Assembly (NCBI GenBank): GCA_964478735.1
Contig: CAYZJB010000008.1
Location: 5,427 to 69,426 of the forward strand
Length of the DNA stretch: 64,000 bases
Source of the DNA: CAYZJB01 sp964478735
GTDB lineage: Bacteria > CLD3 > SB21
Direction of reading: 5' to 3'
Below the pieces are notes generated by a model. That model made no database searches, was not told where the DNA came from, and saw only the letters and a program-made list of their open reading frames with translations. Position 1 is the stretch's first letter; every line of letters begins with the position of its first letter. Below are positions 25,514 through 34,145 of this stretch, one piece after another. Position numbers and translations under genes: made by a program.

Positions 25514-25542
25514 AATCTATGTCGATTTAGAATGAAGAGCAA
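25514..25542 (-). promoter_or_regulatory. Promoter of the ntrC-memo operon, apparently leaderless
   Basis: Minus strand: -35 TTGCTC (25542-25537), 17-base spacer, -10 TAGATT (25519-25514), then five bases (AGCCC) before the ATG at 25508. Confidence 0.6.
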
Positions 25543-25624
25543 TGCAAACGACAAGCAAAACAATATCGAGGTCCCGTGCAGACAGAATCGTTTGCAACGT
25601 GGAGATCGTGGAGCGCGCGGAGCT

Positions 25625-25651
25625 CGGTCGCTGAGTTTATCGAAGCGACCG
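25625..25651. repeat. Short palindromic repeat element (REP-like)
   Basis: Perfect 8-base stem CGGTCGCT / AGCGACCG around an 11-base loop (GAGTTTATCGA), flanked by weaker GCGCG/CGCGC pairing. The 'GGTCGCTGAG…TCGAAGCGACC' pattern is a familiar intergenic repeat type. It lies in the 180-base gap between lpxK's end and ntrC's promoter. Confidence 0.6.
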
Positions 25652-25690
25652 GAATCGCGCATGGAGATGGTCTCATCCGCCGTTACCAAA

Positions 25691-26779
25691 TCATTCACTC
25701 GAAACGGACCCATTCGATCCTGTGGCCATTGCGTCTGAAACCGCCTTGACCAAATCTGCCCCACCGGCGATTTCAACGTCGAGATAACACAGTCGATTCC
25801 TCAATGACTCGGGAAGAACAAGCTCCCGAACCTTCACGGCATCTTTGTGTGTGGTTACAAACAAGTCGACTTCTTCTTGCGTTAAAAATTTCCGCACATC
25901 GCGCCCGCCATAGCGATGATGGTCGGGAAATTCGATGTAACGAACACTCCTCGCTCCGTATTGTACGGCCGTTTCCATAACCATGCGGCGAAACGGCCGG
26001 TGATGGCCGATCCCCGCAAATGCGCAAAGCCTGAGACCTCGCAGGATGTTCGGATCGTGTACCGAACCGTCGCTGAGGAGGATTAAGCGGGTGGCTTGCC
26101 ATACAAGCGGTAGTGCATCGGCCGCTGACGCAGCGGCATCGGTGCATTTCGACACGACGCGCACGTCACATTGTTTCCACGTTTTTTTTCTGTCCCGCAG
26201 ACGGCCGAGCGGAAGAAGCCATTGCGGGTACTGCAGTTCGTCCGCATCCAGCACGCCGACGGTAACGTCGGGTTGAATCGTCGGATCTTGTAAACCGTCA
26301 TCGAGTACGATCACGTCGGGTCGATAAGTCTCGGCGATGTATCGAAGCGCGGGACCGCGGCCGTCCGCCGAAATGACGGGTATCGGCAGCCGACTCCGCT
26401 GCATACGTTCCGCCAGCATCCGGCCCTCGTCGCCGGCCTCCGCAGACGTCGAACGGATAACGCTGCCGTCGAAGACAACGACCCGGCCCGGCCTCGTTTT
26501 TTTGTATCCGTGGTTCAAAATACACACGCGATGTCCGGCCGTATGCAGGGCAGCAGCGATAAATTCCACAACCGGCGTTTTTCCGGAACCGCCTACCGCC
26601 ACGCTGCCGACGACCAGGATAAACGGCGGTCCGGTCTTCGGTTTCTTTTTGCTGAACGATCGGATCCCGTCGCGAACGAGCAAAATGACGGCGAAAAGCA
26701 TGCTCAACGGCCATAACACCGAATACCCCAGCCATCGCGCGGTCCGGTTTCGCCATTCGACAACGGGTTTAACGATCAT
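25691..26779 (-). CDS. lpxK: Tetraacyldisaccharide 4'-kinase
   Basis: Inner-membrane kinase that phosphorylates the lipid A precursor at the 4' position. An N-terminal hydrophobic helix (about 20-36) anchors it, followed by the Walker-type loop LVVGSVAVGGSGKTPVVEFI, the HGY motif (ILNHGYKK), and the conserved VIVLDDGLQDPTIQ block. Later blocks are CAFAGIGHHRPFRR and YIEFPDHHRYGGRD, with the family's FPDHH. At 362 residues the length is normal. It shows that the organism makes lipid A. The start overlaps the upstream acyltransferase-like gene by 11 bases, as expected for an envelope operon. Confidence 0.95.
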   Translation of the reverse strand: MIVKPVVEWRNRTARWLGYSVLWPLSMLFAVILLVRDGIRSFSKKKPKTGPPFILVVGSVAVGGSGKTPVVEFIAAALHTAGHRVCILNHGYKKTRPGRVVVFDGSVIRSTSAEAGDEGRMLAERMQRSRLPIPVISADGRGPALRYIAETYRPDVIVLDDGLQDPTIQPDVTVGVLDADELQYPQWLLPLGRLRDRKKTWKQCDVRVVSKCTDAAASAADALPLVWQATRLILLSDGSVHDPNILRGLRLCAFAGIGHHRPFRRMVMETAVQYGARSVRYIEFPDHHRYGGRDVRKFLTQEEVDLFVTTHKDAVKVRELVLPESLRNRLCYLDVEIAGGADLVKAVSDAMATGSNGSVSSE

Positions 26780-27356
26780 GCAGTACGTTCTCGAGCCGTG
26801 CCCGATCTTCTTCTGTGTCGGTAAAACGTTGAGGTGAATGAAAGACGACGTCGATCGACGAAAACGGCTTCGGCAGCCACGCCCGATCCCATGACCGCAG
26901 CCGCCAGGCCGACCGATATCCGACCGTAACGGGAACGACGGGATGCGTCGTGTGTCCCGACAATTTCACCACGCCGTTTTTGATTGATCCTGCCGGCCCT
27001 CGCGGCCCGTCCGGCGTGATCATGGCGGCACGTCCCGCGTCCAGTGCCGACCGTAGCGCGAGAAATCCGCCCGCACCGTCACGTGAACTCGACCCGACCG
27101 CAATGCCGAAACCCAGCCTGCGCAACACGTCCTGCAGCCGCCGGCCGTCGCGGCTGCCGCTCACCAGCGCAACCGGACGCGGCATGGAAATATTCCGATG
27201 CAACGCACAGACGACAGCGAAAATATGTTCGTGCCAGAACGTATAAATGACGGAGCCGGAAAGTGACCCATCGTGCAGTCGAATGCGCAGGGTTGAAAAC
27301 CAGGCGCGGATGACGAGAAAAATCAGGAAATCGAAAAAGGACTTAAAGTTTGGCAA
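26769..27356 (-). CDS. DUF374 lysophospholipid acyltransferase-like protein
   Basis: A 195-residue membrane-associated protein of the DUF374/LPLAT-like family that is commonly found beside lipid A genes. The conserved IYTFWHEHIFAVV contains the acyltransferase-type His/Glu, VALVSGSRDGRRL corresponds to the S-x-S-x-DG block, and MITPDGPRGPAGSIKNGVVKLS is the family signature. It is expected to modify or transfer acyl chains on a lipid A-related intermediate at the inner membrane; no member's reaction is firmly established in my knowledge. The start is a TTG at 27356 that overlaps the upstream gene by 14 bases; no good alternative exists. Confidence 0.88.
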   Translation of the reverse strand: MPNFKSFFDFLIFLVIRAWFSTLRIRLHDGSLSGSVIYTFWHEHIFAVVCALHRNISMPRPVALVSGSRDGRRLQDVLRRLGFGIAVGSSSRDGAGGFLALRSALDAGRAAMITPDGPRGPAGSIKNGVVKLSGHTTHPVVPVTVGYRSAWRLRSWDRAWLPKPFSSIDVVFHSPQRFTDTEEDRARLENVLHDR

Positions 27357-28161
27357 GATATTCTTTGGCGGTTTTCGTGTGCGCGCTTTTGGGAAACTGG
27401 GCCACCAGCTTTTCGAACGCTTCCCGCGCCCGGGAAGCGTTTTGCATGCGGTAATAACACAGCCCGATCTTGAGCTGAATGGCGTCGGCCGCGGCGCCGG
27501 AAAACGTCAGCGCTTTTTGAAAATCCACAAGCGCCTGCGAAAAATCGAGCATGAGAAAGTAACACTCGGCGAGTTGATACTGGGCCGCAGCGGCAAGGTC
27601 GTGATCGGGATGGTCGGCCAGAATTTTTTCAAACGCCGTCGATGCCGTCTTGTACTTTTTCTTTTTCATCACGACGAGCGCGTCGTCGTATTTTTTTTTG
27701 ACCGGATCGACCGTTGTTTTGGAGGCTTGGGCAACGGTTTTTTTCGGTAAACCGTCTTCCTTCCGCGGCTCCTCCGATTTCGAAATGACTTTGACCGTTT
27801 TAGACGAAACGGCCGCCAGTTCGCCCGACAGCGAATCGATAAGGATGGCCTGCTGTTCCACGATACGCTTCGCCGCCAGTAGATCGTCGAGTAATGAGTT
27901 AATGAGACGGATCAGGGAATCTCTCTCCGTTACCGTCAATTCTTTGTCCGTGTCCTCCACGGTTTTCGTTTGCCGCACAACGATCGAGTCGCGTTTCTGG
28001 CCCAGTCCGAGCAGCCGGTTGAGTTCGTCTTTGTCCCTGGTCAGATGCGGCTGGGTACTTTCGACACGTACGGTTTCGGCGCCACCTCCGCAGGAAACAA
28101 AAAGCACAAGCAGCGGGATGATCAAAGTCCGCAGACTGAACCGTTGCGCACCTGTCAACAT
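27343..28161 (-). CDS. TPR-repeat lipoprotein (YbgF/CpoB-like)
   Basis: A 272-residue exported protein. The signal TLIIPLLVLFVSCGGG has a lipobox with Cys near residue 20, so it should be a lipoprotein. A coiled-coil region (about 40-110) precedes three TPRs (about 150-270), e.g. YDDALVVMKKKKYKTASTAFEKILADHPDH, as in the Tol-Pal-associated YbgF/CpoB family. I chose ATG 28161 because it places the signal peptide at the start; an upstream in-frame ATG at 28227 exists. It heads an operon with the DUF374 protein and lpxK. An outer-membrane maintenance role is inference from layout. Confidence 0.8.
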   Translation of the reverse strand: MLTGAQRFSLRTLIIPLLVLFVSCGGGAETVRVESTQPHLTRDKDELNRLLGLGQKRDSIVVRQTKTVEDTDKELTVTERDSLIRLINSLLDDLLAAKRIVEQQAILIDSLSGELAAVSSKTVKVISKSEEPRKEDGLPKKTVAQASKTTVDPVKKKYDDALVVMKKKKYKTASTAFEKILADHPDHDLAAAAQYQLAECYFLMLDFSQALVDFQKALTFSGAAADAIQLKIGLCYYRMQNASRAREAFEKLVAQFPKSAHTKTAKEYLAKL

Positions 28162-28255
28162 GTCACTGCAAGGAGCGTCAGCGACGAAGCAGTCCGGCAG
28201 GGTATTCTTACGTTGCAAAAATCCCATCGACACGGTCAATTCACCATTATTTCGC

Positions 28256-28284
28256 TTGACTTTATAAGTCATTCCGTTTATTAT
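28256..28284 (+). promoter_or_regulatory. Promoter of the initiator tRNA
   Basis: -35 TTGACT (28256-28261), 17-base spacer, -10 TATTAT (28279-28284), 14 bases before the tRNA 5' end. Confidence 0.75.
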
Positions 28285-28298
28285 GTGCCCCACTTGAT

Positions 28299-28372
<74 letters not shown>

Positions 28373-28380
28373 CTATAAAT

Positions 28381-28416
28381 ATAGACCTTGTGAATCATAA
28401 GGTCTATGTTCTTTTT
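28381..28416 (+). terminator. Hairpin with T-tract between the two tRNA genes
   Basis: ATAGACCTT (28381-28389) pairs perfectly with AAGGTCTAT (28399-28407), followed by GTTCTTTTT. It could end part of the fMet transcript or mark a processing site. It lies only 12 bases before the second tRNA, which has no promoter of its own that I can see. Confidence 0.6.
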
Positions 28417-28418
28417 AA

Positions 28419-28491
28419 GGCGGGTTAGCTCAGTTGGTAGAGCAGCGGAATCATAATCCGCGTGTCGGCGGTTCAAGCCCGTCACCCGCTA
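28419..28491 (+). tRNA. tRNA with CAT anticodon, probably elongator tRNA-Met
   Basis: 73 nt without CCA. Acceptor GGCGGGT pairs with ACCCGCT (G1-T72 wobble), the D arm is GCTCAGTTGGTAGAGC, anticodon stem GCGGA/TCCGC surrounds ATCATAA (CAT), and the T arm is intact. A CAT anticodon also fits tRNA-Ile2 after lysidine modification; the overall form resembles elongator Met of related phyla. Confidence 0.9.
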
Positions 28492-28496
28492 CAAAA

Positions 28497-28531
28497 GAAA
28501 AATTCCCTCGGAGGAGGGAATTTTTCTTTTT
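28497..28531 (+). terminator. Rho-independent terminator of the tRNA operon
   Basis: A perfect 13-base stem GAAAAATTCCCTC / GAGGGAATTTTTC with a GGAG loop, then a further T-run. It ends the tRNA transcript and faces the convergent pirin gene. Confidence 0.88.
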
Positions 28532-28554
28532 CCGGTATGAACTTTAAACCGCTT

Positions 28555-29454
28555 CTACCGTTCCTTGATAAACGTCCCGTTACGCAATTCCGTGACCGCC
28601 TGGCGGAGTTCCTCCTGCGTGTTCATCACGATCGGGCCATGCCAGGCCACGGGTTCCTCGAGCGGACGCCCGGAAACAAGAAGGAATCGAATGCCTTGAT
28701 CGCCCGCCTGCACGGTGATCTCGTCGCCCGTGTCGAACAAAACGAGAGACCGGTTGGCCGACATTTCGTACCGAAATCCGCCCGTCACGTCTTCGGTCTG
28801 CACCGGCCTGGGTGACGACGCGTCGCGGAACGTCCCCGATCCTTCAAAAACATAAGCAAACGCGTGATGCGTTCTCTCGACCGGAATCGATTTGCGGCGT
28901 CCGGGCGGAACCCAAACGTCCAGATAGCGCGGATCGGCGGCGACCCCATCCACGGGGCCGTTTTGCCCCCAGAAATTTCCGCAGACGATGCGGACTTTCG
29001 TACCGTCGTCGTCCGTCACTTCCGGAATGTCCCCGGAGACAACGTCCTGATACCGCGGACGTGTCATTTTAAGCGAGGAAGGTAAATTGGACCATAATTG
29101 AAATCCGTGCATGCGTCCGTGCGCGTCTCCTTTGGGCATCTCCTGATGCAGAATGCCGCTGCCCGCCGTCATCCACTGCACGTCGCCCGCTCCCAGCGTC
29201 CCCTGGTTTCCCAGGCTGTCCCCGTGACTGACCTCACCCGCCAGAACGTACGTGATCGTCTCGATCCCGCGATGCGGATGCCAGGGAAATCCGGCCAGAT
29301 AATCATCGGGGTTTTCGTTACGAAAATCATCGAAAAGCAGAAACGGATCGAAATCGTCGGTCTCACCGAAACCGAACGCGCGGCGTAGACGTACGCCCGC
29401 TCCCTCCAGCGTCGGCCTGGACTCAACGATGCGTTTGATTGGACGTATGGACAT
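28555..29454 (-). CDS. Pirin-family bicupin protein
   Basis: A 299-residue pirin. The N-terminal cupin contains the metal site in FPWHPHRGIETITYVLAGEVSHGDSLGNQG, with the later EMPKG block (ILHQEMP) and HGFQLWSNLP, all diagnostic of pirins. The C-terminal cupin follows (about 170-285). Bacterial pirins include quercetinase-like and redox-sensing members; the function here is unknown. I chose ATG 29454 (MSIRPIKRIV), which opens at the conserved first strand; an out-of-frame ATG lies five bases upstream and a GGGAGG ribosome site precedes both. Monocistronic. Confidence 0.93.
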   Translation of the reverse strand: MSIRPIKRIVESRPTLEGAGVRLRRAFGFGETDDFDPFLLFDDFRNENPDDYLAGFPWHPHRGIETITYVLAGEVSHGDSLGNQGTLGAGDVQWMTAGSGILHQEMPKGDAHGRMHGFQLWSNLPSSLKMTRPRYQDVVSGDIPEVTDDDGTKVRIVCGNFWGQNGPVDGVAADPRYLDVWVPPGRRKSIPVERTHHAFAYVFEGSGTFRDASSPRPVQTEDVTGGFRYEMSANRSLVLFDTGDEITVQAGDQGIRFLLVSGRPLEEPVAWHGPIVMNTQEELRQAVTELRNGTFIKER

Positions 29455-29530
29455 TGCATGCCTCCCGGTCTTTTTAACCTGCAACGGTTATGAGACTAAC
29501 GCGTTGTCCGGAAGAATAATCCCGCCGTCG

Positions 29531-31693
29531 TCAATTCTTTTCCGCCCCGCCGAGCAGGATCTTATAATTGTCGTCGTCCTCCAAGTCGTCGGAGCCTTCG
29601 TAACCTTCGATCAGGCGGGCCGCGTCTCCGGTAATGGAAAACTGGATCGGCGTATTGGCCTCCATTTCCTCTTTGGTAAGAAAGTCTTTTTCGTGGAGAA
29701 TGCGGACGATGACGCTCATGTAGTCGATGTGTTTTTTGCGGGGTTTGCCGTTCTCAAAATACCGCTCGTATTTTTTAGGGTTCGGAATAATGCCGGCAAG
29801 AAAGACGGCTTCGGAAATCGTCAACTGGGCCGGTTTTTTCTTGAAATAAAACTCAGATGCCCGGCCGACGCCGTAGACGTCCGGCCCCCATTCGATGATA
29901 TTGAGGTAAATTTCCAAAAGCCGCTTTTTGTGTTCCTCCTTGCGGCGGTACGGATCCAGTAATTTTTCGTGATTGATCAGCCACGTCAGGACCATTTCCT
30001 GGAATTTCCTCGCCAGGGTCTTCTCGCGGTTCAGGAAAATATTTTTGACAAATTGCATCGAAATCGTCGATGCGCCGCGCACAAAACGCTTTTTCCGGAT
30101 GTCTTCGGCCAGCGAGCGTTCGATCTGCAGGACGTTAAAACCGTTGTTCTTCATGAACGATGCGTCTTCGCACATCATGACGGATGCGACGAGGATTGGC
30201 GCGACACTGTCGAGCGGCGTGAAATACGGATTGTCCGGCCCCACGACGAACGTACAATCCCGATCGTCTTCCAGGACGACCGTGTGCTCGAACGGCTTTT
30301 GCAGGCGGCGAATGAAGATCGAATCGCCCAGTGACACGACGCGGAAATTGTCCGACAACTCGACGTCCGGATCCACGGTCAGGCTGTCCAACTGCGCCAT
30401 GTCGATCAGAATGTGCGCCTGCCAGCTCATGTCGCCTTCGACGCGGATCCCCGTTAATTTTTTCATGAGCGCCGACGGAATGGAATAGAAAAAATCGTTG
30501 ACGGACATTTTCGCCAGCGACAGGCGAAAATCGTATTTCGGTTTTTCCGTCAAACGCGCAATGGAGCCGTCGATCGCCATATTGATCTGGTTGAGATACA
30601 CGCGTGTGGAGGGACGGATCCGGATGGAGTCGGGCGAAAGATCGAGGTCGAGCTCGAAACCGATGTTCATGTTCTTCAGTTTCTGATCGGAGATCGCGTC
30701 CGAGACCACCTCGAGATTTGTAATATTGAGTCGGGCCTTCAGGTTGTCGACGTCGCTATCCTGTTCGAGACTCATAACGCGAACGTCGAACCCTTGAAGA
30801 TAAATGTCGGCGTTCGTCACGTCGCGGGAAAAGGGAACTTTGAAACTGGCGTCGAAAGTACCCTCGACCTGCATCTCATGCCGCTGGTTATCGAGCTGGC
30901 CCTCCACGGCCACGCGATGCGACTGATCGCCGTCGGTAAACGTACCCTTGATGCGGAGCTCTGCGTTGCCGAGTACGTTTTCCTGAAGGGTTACCGCCGC
31001 CCGGTCGAGCGAAAAAACGTTGGGCGGCTGAGGCCAGACCCATCGCGTTTTCGGAAGCGTCGGCGTATAATCCTCATAGGCAACGGCCAGATCCTGAATC
31101 GATACTGTCGGCGGTTTCCGTTCGAGATATTGTTCGACCCATTCCGCGATCTGGTTTTTATCACCGGGCGGTTCCGGTTCAGCGACGGTTATCGTATCCG
31201 CTTTTCTCTGCTTCCACCAGTCGAGTGCGTTTTGAAAATTATACCGGCCGTTCTGATTACGCGTCAGATGAAGGGCCAGCGTGTCGATCACGACGGTCCG
31301 GATCCAACGGCCCGTGATCGCGCCGAACGGATAAAATTGAACCGTGCACCTACCGAGATAGAACAGCGGCATCGCCTGGCTCTGCGCCCATAAGGTATCG
31401 GCGTGCGCACGCAGCTCGCGCGATGCGTTCGGCCGCCAGGCAAGCTCGGGTGATGAATCCGGAAGCGAGTGAACGGTCAATCCCTCCATACGCAGCGTCG
31501 TTCGGTCGGTAAAATCAATGCTCCGGTACGTGATCGGATAACCGATCCGCTTCTGGAGGCCCTGCAACCGAGTTTCAATCTGATCGAGTACGATGAAATG
31601 AACAATGGGCGGAATGATCAGAAACAGAACGGCAAGCGTCAGAACGGCGGCGCTTGATATTTTCCACCGCCTCGGTATGGATGTCAGGTTCAC
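29531..31693 (-). CDS. Peptidoglycan glycosyltransferase (GT51) with AsmA-like N-terminal region
   Basis: A 720-residue inner-membrane protein. One TM helix near 13-35 is followed by about 440 residues of beta-rich sequence resembling AsmA/DUF3971 proteins (e.g. TVVIDTLALHLTRNQNGRYNFQNAL and LDLDLSPDSIRIRPSTRVYL). Residues about 500-680 are the GT51 domain: CEDASFMKNNGF (catalytic Glu), RGASTISMQFVKNIFL, KRLLEIYLNIIEWG and VFLAGIIPNPKKY. It has no transpeptidase domain, so it would be a monofunctional glycan polymerase. The usual Q in the TITQQ-type motif reads SMQ. The start is GTG, 12 bases after nupC. It is the third gene of the WD40-nupC operon. Confidence 0.88.
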   Translation of the reverse strand: MNLTSIPRRWKISSAAVLTLAVLFLIIPPIVHFIVLDQIETRLQGLQKRIGYPITYRSIDFTDRTTLRMEGLTVHSLPDSSPELAWRPNASRELRAHADTLWAQSQAMPLFYLGRCTVQFYPFGAITGRWIRTVVIDTLALHLTRNQNGRYNFQNALDWWKQRKADTITVAEPEPPGDKNQIAEWVEQYLERKPPTVSIQDLAVAYEDYTPTLPKTRWVWPQPPNVFSLDRAAVTLQENVLGNAELRIKGTFTDGDQSHRVAVEGQLDNQRHEMQVEGTFDASFKVPFSRDVTNADIYLQGFDVRVMSLEQDSDVDNLKARLNITNLEVVSDAISDQKLKNMNIGFELDLDLSPDSIRIRPSTRVYLNQINMAIDGSIARLTEKPKYDFRLSLAKMSVNDFFYSIPSALMKKLTGIRVEGDMSWQAHILIDMAQLDSLTVDPDVELSDNFRVVSLGDSIFIRRLQKPFEHTVVLEDDRDCTFVVGPDNPYFTPLDSVAPILVASVMMCEDASFMKNNGFNVLQIERSLAEDIRKKRFVRGASTISMQFVKNIFLNREKTLARKFQEMVLTWLINHEKLLDPYRRKEEHKKRLLEIYLNIIEWGPDVYGVGRASEFYFKKKPAQLTISEAVFLAGIIPNPKKYERYFENGKPRKKHIDYMSVIVRILHEKDFLTKEEMEANTPIQFSITGDAARLIEGYEGSDDLEDDDNYKILLGGAEKN

Positions 31694-31705
31694 TATCGAT
31701 TCACG

Positions 31706-33013
31706 TTACAAAATCATGCCGGCCAGCGTACCCGTCAGCAGGGTCGCCAGAACTCCGCCCAGAACGGCCTTCAGTCCCAGCGACGCGATGTCCTTCTGGC
31801 GTTCCGGCGCCAGCGGCGAAATTCCCCCGATCTGGATGGCAATCGACGAAAAATTTGCAAAACCGCAGAGGGCAAATGTCGATATCGTAATGGCCCGGTC
31901 CGACAGCAAAGCGCCGGTCTTGATCGCGTCGGCCATTTCCAGATAGGCAACAAACTCATTCAGCACGACCTTGGTCCCGATCAGGGAACCGACCGTCGTC
32001 GCTTCTTCCCACGGTACGCCAGTCGCGAAGGCCAGCGGCGCGAGGACCCATCCCAGGACTTTTTGCAGCGTCAGTTCCGGATAACCGGCGAATCCTCCAC
32101 ACCATTGCAGAAACGAATTGAACATCGCGATCAGGGCGATAAACGCGAGCAGCATGGCGGCCACGTTGAGCGCCAGTTTGAGCCCGTCGGCGGCTCCGAT
32201 CGCGGCCGCCTCGATGACGTTGGACGCGTTTTTTTCCACGGACACCTTGACGGTGCCCTTGGTCACGGGCGTTTCCGTCTCGGGAAATAGAATTTTGGAA
32301 ATCGCCAACCCCGCGGGCGCCGCCATGATCGAGGCGCCGAGCAACTGCGTGGCAAATTTGACCTGGGCATCAAGCAGTGGCAAATGACGCGCCTGAGCAA
32401 ACGAGTCGGACAACATCTGAATATAAGCCGCCATCACTCCGCCAGCGATCGTCGCCATCCCTCCGACCATGATCGTCAGCAGTTCCGACCGCGTCATGTC
32501 CTTGATGAAAGGACGTATCATCAGCGGCGCTTCCGTCTGTCCGACAAAAATATTGGCCGTGTTGCTCAGCGACTCGGCGCCGCTCGTTCCCATCAATTTC
32601 GCCATGACCCAAGCCATGCCCTGCACGATCTTTTGCATGACACCGAGATAGTACAGGACGCTCATGAGGGATGAAAAAAAGATGATGGTCGGAAGCACCT
32701 GAAAGAAAAAGAAAAACCCAAGAGAGCCGTCATTGCCCGGACTCAACGCGAGGTTGCCGAACACAAACCGGGCGCCGTCGACGGTAAATTCGAGCAGGTT
32801 GACAATCCCCTTTCCAAGCGCCTCGAACAGCAAGGCCAGAAAATTGAACGGCGGGCCGAAGTCGCGTCCTTTCAGAACCAAAAATCCGAAAACGAGCTGG
32901 ATCAGGAATCCCGTTCCCACCATACGCCAGTTGATCTTTCGCCGGTTGTTCGACACGACGTAAGCCAGTCCGATGATGAGCCCGATGCCGAGAATACCCG
33001 TGAGTCGTTCCAT
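31706..33013 (-). CDS. Concentrative nucleoside transporter (NupC/CNT family)
   Basis: A 435-residue inner-membrane nucleoside symporter. Family-typical segments are VLPTIIFFSSLMSVLYYLGVMQ, 'SLSNTANIFVGQTEAPLMIRPFIKDMTRSELLTIMVGGMATIAGGVMAAY' (the conserved substrate and sodium-site region) and 'ALCGFANFSSIAIQIGGISPLAPERQ'. The length and the two inverted-repeat halves fit CNT proteins. Cation specificity (Na+ versus H+) was not assigned. It follows the WD40 lipoprotein gene by 33 bases and precedes the GT51 gene by 12 bases. Confidence 0.95.
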   Translation of the reverse strand: MERLTGILGIGLIIGLAYVVSNNRRKINWRMVGTGFLIQLVFGFLVLKGRDFGPPFNFLALLFEALGKGIVNLLEFTVDGARFVFGNLALSPGNDGSLGFFFFFQVLPTIIFFSSLMSVLYYLGVMQKIVQGMAWVMAKLMGTSGAESLSNTANIFVGQTEAPLMIRPFIKDMTRSELLTIMVGGMATIAGGVMAAYIQMLSDSFAQARHLPLLDAQVKFATQLLGASIMAAPAGLAISKILFPETETPVTKGTVKVSVEKNASNVIEAAAIGAADGLKLALNVAAMLLAFIALIAMFNSFLQWCGGFAGYPELTLQKVLGWVLAPLAFATGVPWEEATTVGSLIGTKVVLNEFVAYLEMADAIKTGALLSDRAITISTFALCGFANFSSIAIQIGGISPLAPERQKDIASLGLKAVLGGVLATLLTGTLAGMIL

Positions 33014-33046
33014 GATGCGCCTCTGCCGTAGGGTGGTAGGATCGTC

Positions 33047-34087
33047 TTACGATGCCGCGCTGTCCGCCGCCGATGGACCGGCCAGCAGGTACTCCAGCGA
33101 CCAGACGGTAACTTTTCCTCCGCCGCCGCTGGTCACGATCGTCGACCCGTCCGAAGTGATGTCCATCGACCACACACCGCGGTCATGCGCTTTGGTCACT
33201 TGATTGACCCGGCCAAAATGGGTCATGTCCCACACGACAAGATTCCCGGTGTCGTCCCCGGTGATAAACTGTTGTTTGCCGGGAACACGAACCATGGATT
33301 GGATTTCACCGTTGTACGCAACGATCGTATCGGGCAGGTTCGTTTCACGGTTCCAGACGTGAATGGCTCCGCTCCCCGCCGTCACGATCCGGTTGTCGTC
33401 GTCCATCAGGAAACATGCATTGATGGGATCGCTCTCCGGGTACGTTTTGATTTCATGCCCTTCCGCAAAATCCCATACTTTGACGTTACGGTCCCATCCC
33501 ACCGATACGAAGCGGTTCGGATTTTTGGTAAACGTCATCGACGTGACGGCGCCGACGTGCCCGTACGGCGCCACGACGTCCGCAGCGTGCCCGGATAAGA
33601 AATTCAGTTGTTTTCCGGTCGCGGCTTCAAACACGAAGATGCTGAAAAAATTGGCCGCCAGCAGCGTTTTGCCGTCGGGCGAAAATCGTATTGCCTGTAC
33701 GTCGTTCGTCAGGTTTTTTTTCCCCCAAATTTCATTTTTGTCCTGCATGCTGAAAACGGCAACCTGGGCGGTCTGCTGCGTATTGTCGCTGCACGTGGCG
33801 GCGAAATACCGGCCGTCCGGCGAGATGGCAACGGCCAGCACGGCGTCGGGCTGCGGCGGAGATTGCCACACGACTTTCCCGGTCTCGGCGTCGATCAACG
33901 AGATGATTTTGTTTTGCCCGCCGGCAATGATCGTCTTACCGTCCGGCGACCATCCGACGCTGTTGACGATCTCACCCATGCCGATGTCGAAGGTCCGCGG
34001 CGGCGCGACGGTCTTGACCGGAGGCATTTTTGTCCCACAGGCCGCGATGAAGATTGAAAAAAACAATAATTTTCCCGTGCACTTCAT
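33047..34087 (-). CDS. WD40-repeat lipoprotein
   Basis: A 346-residue exported beta-propeller. The signal ends in LLFFSIFIAACGT, a lipobox with Cys near 17. About seven WD40-type repeats follow, each with 'S-PDG/K-x-x-x-x-G' strands such as VGWSPDGKTIIAGGQNKIISLID, AISPDGRYFAATCSDN and VSVGWDRNVKVWDFAEG. The ATG at 34087 (second of two in tandem) has AAGGAG just upstream. It is first in an operon with nupC and the GT51 gene and has its own promoter, which overlaps that of the divergent methyltransferase. It probably mediates protein contacts in the envelope. Confidence 0.9.
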   Translation of the reverse strand: MKCTGKLLFFSIFIAACGTKMPPVKTVAPPRTFDIGMGEIVNSVGWSPDGKTIIAGGQNKIISLIDAETGKVVWQSPPQPDAVLAVAISPDGRYFAATCSDNTQQTAQVAVFSMQDKNEIWGKKNLTNDVQAIRFSPDGKTLLAANFFSIFVFEAATGKQLNFLSGHAADVVAPYGHVGAVTSMTFTKNPNRFVSVGWDRNVKVWDFAEGHEIKTYPESDPINACFLMDDDNRIVTAGSGAIHVWNRETNLPDTIVAYNGEIQSMVRVPGKQQFITGDDTGNLVVWDMTHFGRVNQVTKAHDRGVWSMDITSDGSTIVTSGGGGKVTVWSLEYLLAGPSAADSAAS

Positions 34088-34116
34088 CATCTGCTCCTTG
34101 GTGCCATTCTTCGTTA

Positions 34117-34145
34117 TTGTTTTCAGCGGAGAATTTGGCTAACAT
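34117..34145 (+). promoter_or_regulatory. Promoter of the methyltransferase gene
   Basis: -35 TTGTTT (34117-34122), 17-base spacer, -10 TAACAT (34140-34145). The ATG is at 34195, with GGAG at 34184-34187. The -10 shares bases with the opposite-strand promoter. Confidence 0.45.

Noticed and set aside
24120..25535. Long open frame opposite ntrC (471 codons)
   Set aside because: ntrC has every expected motif on the other strand; the antisense frame has no recognisable domain and arises from codon bias.
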